From Desulfotignum sp. (lineage in GTDB: Bacteria; Desulfobacterota; Desulfobacteria; Desulfobacterales; Desulfobacteraceae): DNA of 64,000 bases. The translations under genes were made by a program, and so were the position numbers. Location of the stretch: NCBI GenBank assembly GCA_011390635.1, contig JAABSA010000002.1:62308-126307 (forward strand), given 5' to 3'. How positions within the stretch are numbered: position 1 is the stretch's first letter; every line of letters starts with the position of its first letter. Below are positions 49,649 to 59,553 of this stretch, in pieces. The notes under the pieces were generated by a model, which saw only the letters and a program-made list of their open reading frames with translations, made no database searches and was not told the DNA's origin.

Positions 49649-50617
49649 ATGGAAAATCATTTTCCAGACATCCGTATCGGACATTTAAAAATTGTGGACC
49701 ACCTGCTTCCGGGCATGGCAGCTGCTCTCCCCGGACTGGACAGTCAAGTGCCCTGGCGCCTTATACCGGTTCCCATGCAGTCCTGGGATGAAATCTGTGA
49801 TGGCCTGCAAAATGAAACCATTCATGGCGCATGTATCACCACCCCGCTTGCCCTTAAATTATTCGGCACAGGCATGGATATCCGGCTTCTCATGTTTGTC
49901 CACAGATCCGGCAGTCTCATGGTTAAAAGCCGGAAAGCCAATATCCGATCTCTGTCGGACTTTACAAAAAAATCTGTTTTGATTCCGGAAAGTTTTTCCG
50001 TCCAGGCCATGCTTTTGCACAAGATGTTTGCCGATGCAGGGCTGGTTCTTGGACCCCACGACCAGCCAGACACGCAGGTCAAATGGGAAATGGTCCCCCC
50101 CCATCTCATGCCGGACATGCTTCTGGCTGAAGATGATATAGCTGATGATGATCCGGCCCTCGGCGGGTTCATGGCGCCCGAACCCTTTGGCAGCCTGGCA
50201 GTACTGCAGGGGCAGGCTGATCAGGTCTGTATTTCGGACAGCCTCTGGAAAAACCATCCCTGCTGCGGATTGGTGGTCACCGGACATTTTTTACAAACAT
50301 ATCCGCAAATACCCGGGTCTCTGGTAGCACATTTTTTTAACACCGCTCGACACCTCGAACAAAAAGACACGTTGGAACTGGTTTCCCATGCAGCTGATTT
50401 TCTTGGCCAGGATCCGGTGCTTGTAAAGGCTGTTCTCCGGCACAGCAGGGTAAGTTTTGCCCCAAAGACACTGGTGCCGGATACAGCTGCCATTGACATG
50501 ATACAACACTATATGATTGATGCCATGAAGATTATGCCCCAAAAAATTGATCTGGACAGTTTTGTGGACAACTTCTGGGCACAAAAAGCCCTGACGGAAA
50601 CTTGCAGTGAAAATTGA
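49649..50617 (+). CDS. NrtA/SsuA (NMT1-like) binding-protein-like protein lacking a signal peptide
   Basis: IRIGHLKIVDHLLPGMAAAL...HGACITTPLALKLF...SLWKNHPCCGLVVTGHFLQTYP; the N-terminus has no hydrophobic signal segment. Confidence 0.75.
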   Translation: MENHFPDIRIGHLKIVDHLLPGMAAALPGLDSQVPWRLIPVPMQSWDEICDGLQNETIHGACITTPLALKLFGTGMDIRLLMFVHRSGSLMVKSRKANIRSLSDFTKKSVLIPESFSVQAMLLHKMFADAGLVLGPHDQPDTQVKWEMVPPHLMPDMLLAEDDIADDDPALGGFMAPEPFGSLAVLQGQADQVCISDSLWKNHPCCGLVVTGHFLQTYPQIPGSLVAHFFNTARHLEQKDTLELVSHAADFLGQDPVLVKAVLRHSRVSFAPKTLVPDTAAIDMIQHYMIDAMKIMPQKIDLDSFVDNFWAQKALTETCSEN

Positions 50618-51374
50618 TATTGAAAAAATCACCAAAACCTATTCTGATGCAAGAAAACCCGACCACGTAGTATTACAGGATGTTTCCTTTGCCATTGCGT
50701 CTGGTGATTTTGTCATTATTCTGGGGGAATCCGGATGCGGGAAAACCACCCTGCTCAACCTTCTGGCCGGTCTTGAACTTCCCACCAAAGGCAGTATACG
50801 CGTGGATGGTGACATTATAACCGGTATCCACCCATCCCGGTCCATGCTGTTCCAGCAGCCGGCACTGCTTCCCTGGCTCACCGTCCGGGATAATGTTGCC
50901 TATGGCTGCAACATCAGAAATGACACAGACAACCTGGATTACCGGGTCAACCAGTTTCTGGAAATCATGGGCCTTGCGGGATTTGCAACCGCCCGTCCAG
51001 GTCGGCTGTCCCTTGGCATGGCCCAGCGGGTCTGCCTGGCCAGGGCATTGGTCGGGCATCCTGAGGTCCTTTTGCTGGATGAACCTTTTGCATCACTGGA
51101 CACCTTTACCCAGGCCCATATTCAGGAAGAACTGGTCAACCTGTGGCTGTCGGAAAACTTTACTGCTGTTTTTGTGACCCATGATATTGACGAAGCCATC
51201 TACCTGGGCAATAAAATCATTCTTCTGGCCGGAGATCCAGCCAACATCGCTGAGATCTTTGAGGTAAAACAAAGCTACCCCAGGGACCGGAACCATCCCG
51301 GATTCAAACAGATCCGAAACAACATTCTGGACCGGTTTAAAAATGCCTATCTGGCCAAAAGGACATTGTTGTAA
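50607..51374 (+). CDS. ABC transporter ATP-binding protein (SsuB/TauB/NrtD-type)
   Basis: GESGCGKTTLLNLLAGLELPTKGSI, LSLGMAQRVCLARALVGHPEVLLLDEPFASLD. GTG start overlaps the upstream gene. Confidence 0.95.
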   Translation: MKIDIEKITKTYSDARKPDHVVLQDVSFAIASGDFVIILGESGCGKTTLLNLLAGLELPTKGSIRVDGDIITGIHPSRSMLFQQPALLPWLTVRDNVAYGCNIRNDTDNLDYRVNQFLEIMGLAGFATARPGRLSLGMAQRVCLARALVGHPEVLLLDEPFASLDTFTQAHIQEELVNLWLSENFTAVFVTHDIDEAIYLGNKIILLAGDPANIAEIFEVKQSYPRDRNHPGFKQIRNNILDRFKNAYLAKRTLL

Positions 51375-51375
51375 T

Positions 51376-52560
51376 ATGCATACCCATACCGGCAAACCCC
51401 CTTTGTGTGCAATAACCCGGCGGCAATTTCTGCAGACGGCTGCCACTGCCTGTTCCAGCCTGGCATTTGCCCGGACCGTATCTGCAAAAAAGCCGAAACT
51501 CCGCCTGGGGTATCTGCCCATCACCGATGCCACCCCGCTGCTGGTGGCCCATGGACTGGGATATTTTTCCCAGGAAGGACTGGATGTTGAACGTCCTGTC
51601 ATGGTCAGGTCCTGGAACATACTCACAGAATCTTTTATGGCAAATAAATTTGATATCACCCATATGCTCTTTCCTATCCCGATATGGATGCGGTTCAAAC
51701 AAAACCTGCCTGTCCGTGTGCTGGCATGGGACCACACCAACGGCAGTGCGGTAACCGTAAGGGGGGATTCACCCATCCAGAACTTTTCAGATCTGGGGGG
51801 CAAGCAGGTGGCGGTGCCTTCCTGGTATTCCATGCACAATCTGGTGCTTCAACTGGGATTGAAAACCCGGGGACTGACCCCGGTAATCCAGCCCCAGTCA
51901 GCGCCTGTAAAACCCCATGAAGTCAATCTTTTTATCCTTCCCCCCCCGGATATGCCCGCAGCCCTTCTCGGCAGCAAAGTGGATGCCTTTATCGTAGCAG
52001 ACCCTTTCAATGCCCTGGCTGAACTGCGGTTCAATGCCAGGATCATGCGGTATACCGGAGATATCTGGAAAAACCATCCCTGCTGCGTCATTGTGGCAGC
52101 CCAGCCGTTTATTGACCAGCACCCGGTGGTGGTGCAAAAAGCCGTCAATGCCATTATCCGGGCCCAGGCCTGGTGCCGGAAAAATCCCAGAGAAACCGCC
52201 CATCTTTTGAGCCGGGATGGAGAACGCTACCTGCCGGTGCCTGAAGAAGTACTGCTAAAGGTTTTTGAACCCCCTGACCCGGCACAACTGGTCCATCCCC
52301 ATTGGGATGTTCCCCGCATTGATTTTCAACCTTTTCCCTTTCCCTCGGCAACCCGGTTCATCATAGAACAGATGAAAACCACCCGGGTGGAAGGAGACAC
52401 CGCATTCCTGACAGCACTGGATGCAGGCCAGGCAACCCGGGATCTTGTGGATGACCGGTTTGTCTTAAAGGCAATGGATGAAACGGGGGGAATGGCACCT
52501 TTTTGCGACTGCAATATGACATTTCCCTATGAAAGAGAAGAAACCGTTGAAATCACCTGA
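51376..52560 (+). CDS. Tat-signal ABC transporter substrate-binding protein (NrtA/SsuA-like)
   Basis: ITRRQFLQTAATACSSLAFARTVSA Tat-type signal; LRLGYLPITDATPLLVAHGLGYFSQEGLDVE; IWKNHPCCVIVAAQPFIDQHP. Confidence 0.92.
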   Translation: MHTHTGKPPLCAITRRQFLQTAATACSSLAFARTVSAKKPKLRLGYLPITDATPLLVAHGLGYFSQEGLDVERPVMVRSWNILTESFMANKFDITHMLFPIPIWMRFKQNLPVRVLAWDHTNGSAVTVRGDSPIQNFSDLGGKQVAVPSWYSMHNLVLQLGLKTRGLTPVIQPQSAPVKPHEVNLFILPPPDMPAALLGSKVDAFIVADPFNALAELRFNARIMRYTGDIWKNHPCCVIVAAQPFIDQHPVVVQKAVNAIIRAQAWCRKNPRETAHLLSRDGERYLPVPEEVLLKVFEPPDPAQLVHPHWDVPRIDFQPFPFPSATRFIIEQMKTTRVEGDTAFLTALDAGQATRDLVDDRFVLKAMDETGGMAPFCDCNMTFPYEREETVEIT

Positions 52561-53377
52561 TCGTTTCACATACCGCAACCCAAAACAAATGGGACTTACT
52601 GTCATTTTCACCCCCCAGGCATTTGGATTTCGCTATGAACTTATCGGGCTGGCCCTTTTTGCTGCTGCCTGGGCTTTGGTTTCCTATTTTGTGTTTACCC
52701 GGCCCCAGTTCAGCCAGTTTCAGGGATTTTTGCCAGGCCCCACCTTCAAGGCACTGATGTCGGCATTCACAGATGAACGCTTCTGGCTCTCGGTATTCAC
52801 AAGCCTTCGGCGGGTTGTGGTGGGGATTTCTCTGGCGGCATTTTTTGGTTTTCCCCTGGGGATTCTGGTGGGGTTTTATCCCGGGATCCGGGGATTGTCC
52901 TACTCCGCCATCCAGTTTGTGCGCATGATCAGCCCTTTGTCCTGGATGCCCATAGCCCTGCTCTTATTTGCAAGCTTTGAATCAGCCGTATATTTTTTGA
53001 TTGTAATGGCAACCATTTGCCCTATAATACTGAATACAGCTATCGGGGTGCGCAATATCCATCCCCAGTGGGTAAAAATGGCCATGAACCAGGGAGCAAA
53101 CAACTACCAGCTCATCAAAACCATTGTTATGCCATCTTCTGTGCCCCATTTGCTCACAAGCCTGAGACTGGCTCTGGGAGTGGCCTGGATTGTGCTTGTA
53201 CCGGCCGAATTTTTAGGGGTGTCCTCCGGACTGGGATACCTGATCAATGATGCAAGGGATACAATGGAATATGACAAACTCATGGCCATGATCATTGCCA
53301 TCGGTATCCTGGGTTTTGCCTTGGACCGGTTGTTTCAAAAACTCCAGCAGACATTGCGCTGGTCCTGGAATGAATAA
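52529..53377 (+). CDS. ABC transporter permease (SsuC/TauC-type)
   Basis: FTSLRRVVVGISLAAFFGFPLGILVG, MNQGANNYQLIKTIVMPSSVPHLLTSLRLALGVAWIVLVPAEFLG. Confidence 0.95.
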   Translation: MKEKKPLKSPDRFTYRNPKQMGLTVIFTPQAFGFRYELIGLALFAAAWALVSYFVFTRPQFSQFQGFLPGPTFKALMSAFTDERFWLSVFTSLRRVVVGISLAAFFGFPLGILVGFYPGIRGLSYSAIQFVRMISPLSWMPIALLLFASFESAVYFLIVMATICPIILNTAIGVRNIHPQWVKMAMNQGANNYQLIKTIVMPSSVPHLLTSLRLALGVAWIVLVPAEFLGVSSGLGYLINDARDTMEYDKLMAMIIAIGILGFALDRLFQKLQQTLRWSWNE

Positions 53378-53427
53378 TAATGATAAAGAAACACAATGAT
53401 GAAAATAAACCTTAAGGAGTTTTTTCA

Positions 53428-54804
53428 ATGGCGGTAAATCCTGATATTAAAATTGTGGTGGCGGATGATTCAGGCACCATGCGTATCATGTTCAAACAGA
53501 TCCTTGCCAAAGCCGGGTATACCAATCTTGTGATGGCGGTCAACGGTGCAGATGGACTGGAAAAGGTACAAACCGAAAAACCGGACCTTGTGATCAGTGA
53601 CTGGAACATGCCCCGGATGGACGGGTTGGAATTTTTGCAGGCATTACGCAAACTGGATGAATTCAGGGATCTGCCATTTATCATGGCCACGGCCCAGTCC
53701 GACAAAGGCCAGCAGATCGCCATCACACAAGCCGGGGGCAATGGCCATGTTCCCAAGCCTTTTGACCAGGACCAGATCAGCCGGGCCATTGACCGCGCAT
53801 TTTCCGGTGAAAAAGCACAGCCTGCCGTCAAAACAAGGCAAAGAAGCATCATGGGCGACCGGGTGGAACTGAATGTGGCCCATATCCAGATCACCGACCA
53901 TCTGGCGCTGGGGGCCCTCAAGCACCGGATTGAAACAGGCGATGTGGAACCCCGGTATTTTGATTTGACTACCAGCCTCAAGGCAGGGTGGAATCCCATC
54001 CAGGAGGGACTGGAATCCGGAGAAATCGACTGTGCCTTTGTACTGGCACCCATTGCCATGGACCTGTTTGCCTACGATTCTCCCATCCGCCTGGTTTTGT
54101 TTGCCCACAAGAACGGCAGCACCTTTGTCAGATCCCGCCACTATGACCACAGGTTTGATTCACTCCAGAGTTTTTACAAATACAAAGTGGTGGATATCCC
54201 CCACAAAATGTCCATTCACCACATGCTGGCCCATCAATTTCTCAAGGAGCTGGGGCTTAAACCAGGGGTTCCCGGTAAAAAAGCCATCAACGTAAGGTTC
54301 GAGGTGGTACCCCCAGTTAAAATGCCCCAGATCATGAAGGAAAATGAAGACGTGGCAGGGTTTATGGTTGCTGAACCTGTTGCCACCAAAGCCATTGCCG
54401 CCCAGGTGGGAAATCTGGAATTTTATTCGGCAAGCCGCTGGGATAACCATCCCTGCTGCATCGTGGCCATGCAGGAGGATTTCATCCAGCAGCATCCTGA
54501 TGCGGCCCAGGAATTTGTATCCCTGCTGGTGGAAACCGGTGAATATATTGAAGATGACAAAAGCCGTGCCGCCGGCATTGCGGTTGATTTTTTAGACCCC
54601 CAGGGAACCCTGGGACTCAACCCGGAGGTATTGAAAAATGTGTTTTCCCAACCCCAGGCCATACGGTGGGACGGCCTTTATCCCGAGACCGCAGACCTGG
54701 ACAAAATTCAACGCTACATGCATGATGTAATGGACATCGGTAAACTTATTGATCTGGAAAAATTCATTGAACCCCGTTTTGCCAATACCGCCTACAACAT
54801 TTAG
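53428..54804 (+). CDS. CheY-type receiver domain fused to NrtA/SsuA-like binding domain
   Basis: REC: IVVADDSGTMRIMFKQILAKAGY...DLVISDWNMPRMDGLEFLQ...FIMATAQ...GHVPKPF (DD, D, T, K conserved). C-terminal part parallels ORF 49649: LNVAHIQITDHLALGALK...FAHKNGSTFVRS...SRWDNHPCCIVAMQEDFIQQHP. Confidence 0.9.
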   Translation: MAVNPDIKIVVADDSGTMRIMFKQILAKAGYTNLVMAVNGADGLEKVQTEKPDLVISDWNMPRMDGLEFLQALRKLDEFRDLPFIMATAQSDKGQQIAITQAGGNGHVPKPFDQDQISRAIDRAFSGEKAQPAVKTRQRSIMGDRVELNVAHIQITDHLALGALKHRIETGDVEPRYFDLTTSLKAGWNPIQEGLESGEIDCAFVLAPIAMDLFAYDSPIRLVLFAHKNGSTFVRSRHYDHRFDSLQSFYKYKVVDIPHKMSIHHMLAHQFLKELGLKPGVPGKKAINVRFEVVPPVKMPQIMKENEDVAGFMVAEPVATKAIAAQVGNLEFYSASRWDNHPCCIVAMQEDFIQQHPDAAQEFVSLLVETGEYIEDDKSRAAGIAVDFLDPQGTLGLNPEVLKNVFSQPQAIRWDGLYPETADLDKIQRYMHDVMDIGKLIDLEKFIEPRFANTAYNI

Positions 54805-55509
54805 ATGCAAGGAGTCACATCCATGAAAATCACTGATCCGCAAGTCATTAAAAACGGAGAAAATGATCTGATTGCATCCGTACAGAAAAATCTTGATCAG
54901 GATATTATAAAAAAAATCATCACCGATCGTATGGCCGGGACAGCGCTTGTGTCAAAGGGTGGACAGATTGTGGTCCATGACAACCAGGTTGCATTTCGCA
55001 TGGATTTTGATCTGCAGTTAAGCGGCAGCCTTTTGTTTGACCGGCAGGGCAATTATATTCCCGATGGTTCAGATCCGCAAACAGCGCGCCATACTCTGGA
55101 TACTGATCTGGAACCGCTGGAGGCAAATGACCTGGACACAGCACAGCCGGATGCTGAAGAAGATCTTGCCCGGGCCGATCTTGACCGGGATACTGAAGAT
55201 GCTTCTGAATCAGACTCCCCGACAGAGCCGGATACCCATCTGCCGAATGCACCCCTGGATGCTCCCGACGACAATGATCTGGATACTGCTGATCTGGATT
55301 CCGATGATACGGCGGATGAAGATCTGAGCAATGAAGCGCTGACCGGTGAAGTATTGAACGGTGAAGCGCTTGATGACGACGATCTGGAATTTGGCAGTCT
55401 GGATCTGGAAGAAAACAATGATACCGACCAGGACGACATGCTGGATGAAGACATAAACGATATTCTAAAAGAAAGCCGTGAGTTCTGGGAACAAAAAAAA
55501 GACCTTTAG
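54805..55509 (+). CDS. Uncharacterised protein with strongly acidic low-complexity C-terminal half
   Basis: About 80 aa ordered N-terminus, then an Asp/Glu/Leu-rich tail (DLDTADLDSDDTADEDLSNEALTGEVLNGEALDDDDLEFGSLDLEENNDTDQDDMLDEDIND). Immediately follows the CheY-fusion gene. Confidence 0.75.
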   Translation: MQGVTSMKITDPQVIKNGENDLIASVQKNLDQDIIKKIITDRMAGTALVSKGGQIVVHDNQVAFRMDFDLQLSGSLLFDRQGNYIPDGSDPQTARHTLDTDLEPLEANDLDTAQPDAEEDLARADLDRDTEDASESDSPTEPDTHLPNAPLDAPDDNDLDTADLDSDDTADEDLSNEALTGEVLNGEALDDDDLEFGSLDLEENNDTDQDDMLDEDINDILKESREFWEQKKDL

Positions 55510-55518
55510 AAACGATAA

Positions 55519-55562
55519 AAACACCTGTCAGGCAGTGATGCGCCTGACAGGTGTTTTTTTTT
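55519..55562. terminator. Strong terminator between the ABC/CheY operon and ahcY
   Basis: AACACCTGTCAGGC-agtgatgc-GCCTGACAGGTGTTTTTTTT. Confidence 0.9.
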
Positions 55563-55587
55563 AAACACGCTGACACAATGAAGTGTA

Positions 55588-57033
55588 TTAATATCTATAA
55601 TGGTCTGACTTGAATGGACCGTTTATGGGAATGCCCAGATAATCAGCCTGTTCTTTGGTCAATTTGGTCAAAGATACGGACAGATTTTTCAAATGAAGCC
55701 GGGCCACTTCCTCGTCCAGTTCCTTGGGCAGGGTATATACCTTTTTCTCCAGTTTTTCCGAAGCCAGCTTGATCTGGGCCATGGTCTGGTTGGAAAAGCT
55801 GTTGCTCATGACAAAACTGGGGTGACCGGTGGCACACCCGAGGTTCACCAGGCGGCCTTCGGCCAGGACGATCACGGAGCGCCCTGATTCCAGCACCCAT
55901 TTGTCCACCTGAGGTTTGATGTTGATACGTTCGGCTTTGGGATTGTCCATGAGATAGGACATTTCAATTTCATTGTCAAAATGGCCGATGTTGCAGATAA
56001 TGGCCTCATCCTTCATTTCGGCGATGTGCGTGCCTTTGATGACATGGTAATTACCGGTGGCGGTCACAAAGATATCACCCCTGGCAGCGGCCTGTTCCAT
56101 GGTCACCACCTCAAACCCTTCCATGGCTGCCTGCAGTGCGCAGATGGGATCGATTTCCGTGACCAGGACAATGGCACCATACCCTTTCATGGAGGCGGCA
56201 CAGCCTTTTCCCACATCCCCGTATCCGGCAATCACCACGGTTTTGCCGGCAAGCATCACATCCGTGGCCCGTTTAATACCGTCAGCCAAAGATTCTCGGC
56301 ACCCGTAAAGGTTGTCGAATTTGGATTTGGTCACCGAATCATTGACATTGATGGCCGGAAACAACAACTGATTTTTGGCGGCCAGCTGGTATAGCCGGTT
56401 GACACCGGTGGTGGTTTCCTCGGAAACCCCCTTGATGGCATCGGCAATGCGGCTCCATTTTTCCGGATCCTCTGCATGGGATGTCCGCAATCGGTCCATG
56501 AGGCAGCGCTCATCCTGGCTGTGGCTGGGCTGGGACAAAAGGGAGGGATCTTTTTCCACCTTTACTCCCTGGTGCACATACAAGGTGGCATCTCCCCCGT
56601 CATCCACGATCAAATCGGGACCGGAGCCATCCGGCCAGAGCAGGGCCTGTTCCGTGCACCACCAGAATTCTTCCAGGGTTTCGCCTTTCCAGGCAAAAAC
56701 CGCAGCAGTCCCCTTTTTGGCGATGGCGGCAGCAGCATGGTCCTGGGTGGAAAAAATATTGCAGGAAGCCCATCTGATATCCGCTCCCAGTGCATGCAGG
56801 GTGTCAATGAGCATAGCGGTCTGGATGGTCATGTGCAGACTGCCCATGATTTTAAACCCCTTGAGGGGTTTTTCAGGTCCGTATTTTTCCCGGATGGCCA
56901 TCAATCCGGGCATCTCTTTTTCAGACAACTGCATATCCTTGAGCCCTTCTTCGGCAAGATTGATATCCTTAACCTTGTAAGGTAATTGTAAATCAAGTGC
57001 AATGCACGGGGCATCAGTGGCTTTTTGTAGCAT
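55588..57033 (-). CDS. ahcY: S-adenosylhomocysteine hydrolase
   Basis: [48 protein letters not shown]-terminal [17 protein letters not shown]. Confidence 0.98.
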   Translation of the reverse strand: MLQKATDAPCIALDLQLPYKVKDINLAEEGLKDMQLSEKEMPGLMAIREKYGPEKPLKGFKIMGSLHMTIQTAMLIDTLHALGADIRWASCNIFSTQDHAAAAIAKKGTAAVFAWKGETLEEFWWCTEQALLWPDGSGPDLIVDDGGDATLYVHQGVKVEKDPSLLSQPSHSQDERCLMDRLRTSHAEDPEKWSRIADAIKGVSEETTTGVNRLYQLAAKNQLLFPAINVNDSVTKSKFDNLYGCRESLADGIKRATDVMLAGKTVVIAGYGDVGKGCAASMKGYGAIVLVTEIDPICALQAAMEGFEVVTMEQAAARGDIFVTATGNYHVIKGTHIAEMKDEAIICNIGHFDNEIEMSYLMDNPKAERINIKPQVDKWVLESGRSVIVLAEGRLVNLGCATGHPSFVMSNSFSNQTMAQIKLASEKLEKKVYTLPKELDEEVARLHLKNLSVSLTKLTKEQADYLGIPINGPFKSDHYRY

Positions 57034-57104
57034 GGGTTCACTCCTTAGCGTTTATTTATAGTAGTAATATTTCATGGTAATACGTATTTGGGAAATGGGT
57101 AATG

Positions 57105-57153
57105 AAAAAGGCTGCCGGATGCAGCAACATCAATCCAACGCATTGGGCAGCCT
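57105..57153 (-). terminator. Terminator-like hairpin downstream of metK
   Basis: On the minus strand: AGGCTGCC...GGCAGCCTTTTTC with inner ATGC/GCAT pairing. Confidence 0.65.
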
Positions 57154-57169
57154 GCATGAAAAGGTGATA

Positions 57170-58342
57170 TTACAGTCCGGCCAGTTCCAGAATCTGATCA
57201 GCTTTGTCTGTTCTTTCCCAGGTAAAATCAGGATCTTTGCGCCCGAAATGGCCGTATGCGGATGTTTTCCGATAAATGGGCCGCAACAGGTCAAGGGTTT
57301 CAATAATGGCGGCCGGTCTTAAGTCAAACACCTGTTTGACGATTTCCACTGCCTTTTTTTCAGAAATCTTGCCGGTACCTTTAAAATCCACCATCAGGGA
57401 AACCGGTTCTGCCACACCAATGGCATAGGCCACCTGGACTTCGCACTTGTCGGCAATGCCCGATGCCACCAGATTTTTGGCCACATACCGTCCCATATAG
57501 GAGGCACTTCTGTCCACTTTTGACGGATCTTTTCCGGAAAAACATCCACCCCCGTGGCTCCCCTGGCCCCCATAGGTATCCACGATAATTTTACGCCCGG
57601 TCAGGCCGCAGTCTCCCATGGGCCCGCCGATCACAAACCGTCCGGTGGGATTGACAAAAAAGCGGGTATCTCCGTCCATCATCTCCTTTGGAATAATTTT
57701 CCGGATGACTTCCTTAACCACCGCGTCTTTCAGTTCCTCATAGGTCACATCATTGTTATGCTGGGTGGAAACCACCACTGCATCCACTCGCTCGGGTTTG
57801 CCGTTTCTGTATTCTATGGTTACCTGGGATTTGCCGTCGGGCCGCAGAAAATCCAGGGCCCCGTTTTTGCGGACCTGGGTCAAGCGCTTGGTGAGTTTGT
57901 GGGCAAACAGGATAGGCATGGGCATAAGTTCTTCAGTCTCATTAGTGGCAAAACCGAACATCAGACCCTGGTCCCCGGCACCCTGCTCCTTGTGCAGACC
58001 AGCCCCTTCGTTCACTCCCTGGGCAATGTCTACAGACTGCTGGTCAATGCTGGTAATAACAGAGCAGGTCTTCCAGTCAAACCCCATAGTGGATGAATTG
58101 TATCCAATATCTTTTATGGTATTTCTTACCACCTCGGGAATATCCACATAACACTCCGTGGTAATTTCTCCGGCCACCATGGCAAGGCCTGTGGTAACCA
58201 GGGTTTCGCAGGCAACCCGGCAGCGTTTGTCCTCTGCCATGATGGCATCCAGGATGCTGTCTGATATGGCGTCTGCTACTTTATCGGGATGGCCTTCGGT
58301 TACGGATTCTGATGTAAATAAAAATGATGGTTTTTCTGACAT
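57170..58342 (-). CDS. metK: S-adenosylmethionine synthase
   Basis: [50 protein letters not shown]. Confidence 0.98.
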   Translation of the reverse strand: MSEKPSFLFTSESVTEGHPDKVADAISDSILDAIMAEDKRCRVACETLVTTGLAMVAGEITTECYVDIPEVVRNTIKDIGYNSSTMGFDWKTCSVITSIDQQSVDIAQGVNEGAGLHKEQGAGDQGLMFGFATNETEELMPMPILFAHKLTKRLTQVRKNGALDFLRPDGKSQVTIEYRNGKPERVDAVVVSTQHNNDVTYEELKDAVVKEVIRKIIPKEMMDGDTRFFVNPTGRFVIGGPMGDCGLTGRKIIVDTYGGQGSHGGGCFSGKDPSKVDRSASYMGRYVAKNLVASGIADKCEVQVAYAIGVAEPVSLMVDFKGTGKISEKKAVEIVKQVFDLRPAAIIETLDLLRPIYRKTSAYGHFGRKDPDFTWERTDKADQILELAGL

Positions 58343-58509
58343 TTCATGCTCCTTTTTAGAATGTGATAAAAATTGTAATGTCATGTGTGCATTCGGTTCA
58401 CGGTCACGATTTAGATTCCAATTTATACCTGATCAACCACCATTTGTCAATAGCTATCCAGAAATATATCAAGATATGTTCATATTTTGTTAGGTATTTA
58501 CAAAAACCC

Positions 58510-58537
58510 TTGACAATGGCCACCGATTTTCTATGCT
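58510..58537 (+). promoter_or_regulatory. Putative sigma70-type promoter upstream of PfkB kinase
   Basis: TTGACA-16 nt-TATGCT. Confidence 0.4.
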
Positions 58538-58572
58538 TAACCAAACAACCTAACTTTTTTTGGAGACGTATT

Positions 58573-59553
58573 ATGACAAAACAATACAACAAGCGGATTA
58601 CCGGTATCGGATCCGCCCTGGTAGACATCCTCATCAATGAGACAGATGATTTTTTGAAACTGCTTGATAAAAAAAAAGGCGGGATGACACTGGTGGAGGC
58701 GGCTGATATTGACAATATCCTGTCAAAAACCAATGAAGAACCTGTTGTCGTTCCAGGGGGCGCTGCCTGCAACACCATCATCGGTGTCGGCCGCCTGGGC
58801 GGCACTGCCCGATTCATCGGCAGAAGGGGAGAGGACAACTTCGGGACCCTGTTTGAAGATGCGCTCAGATCCGCCCGGGTAGAGCCGGAGCTGACCCTGT
58901 CACCCTCCCCCACGGGAAGTGTGATCTCCGTGGTCACCCCGGATGCCCAGCGGTCCATGTTCACTTTTCTGGGGGCATCCACTGAACTGGATCCCGCAAG
59001 GATTACCCCGGATCTGTTTACCGATACCGCCATTACCATGATCGAAGGCTACCTGCTGTTTAATCCGGAACTGATGATGGCCTCTGTGCGTGCAGCCAAA
59101 GAAGCCGGATCCTTGATCGCCCTGGATTTGGCCAGCTTTGAGGTGGTGAATGCCTGCCGCGGGATACTCAAAGATGTAATATGCGATTATGTAGACATTC
59201 TCATTGCCAATGAAGATGAAGCAGCAGCCTATACCGGTTTTAAAGATGAAGCAAACGCCATTGCCGCACTGTCCCGGGATGTAACCTATGCGGTGTTGAA
59301 GCTGGGAAAAAGAGGCAGTTGTGTTTCATTTAAGGGGACAACCACCAGAATCGATGCCGTTTCCGGATCTCCTGCCGTAGATACCACCGGTGCAGGGGAT
59401 TTATGGGCAGCCGGGTTCCTCTTTGGCATTGCCAATGGTTTTTCCATTGAAAAAAGCGGAACGCTGGCATCAGCATGCGGATACGAAGTCTGCCAGGTGG
59501 TGGGTGCCCACATCCCGAAACAGGGCTGGCAGCGCATCCGTTCCTTGATCTAA
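58573..59553 (+). CDS. PfkB-family carbohydrate/adenosine kinase
   Basis: GGAACNTIIGVGRLGGTARFIGRRGEDNFG, AVDTTGAGDLWAAGFLFG; adjacent to metK/ahcY. Confidence 0.92.
   Translation: MTKQYNKRITGIGSALVDILINETDDFLKLLDKKKGGMTLVEAADIDNILSKTNEEPVVVPGGAACNTIIGVGRLGGTARFIGRRGEDNFGTLFEDALRSARVEPELTLSPSPTGSVISVVTPDAQRSMFTFLGASTELDPARITPDLFTDTAITMIEGYLLFNPELMMASVRAAKEAGSLIALDLASFEVVNACRGILKDVICDYVDILIANEDEAAAYTGFKDEANAIAALSRDVTYAVLKLGKRGSCVSFKGTTTRIDAVSGSPAVDTTGAGDLWAAGFLFGIANGFSIEKSGTLASACGYEVCQVVGAHIPKQGWQRIRSLI

Noticed and set aside
57034-57169. Possible SAH or SAM riboswitch upstream of ahcY
   Set aside because: The visible structure fits a metK terminator; I could not match the SAH/SAM riboswitch core sequences by eye.
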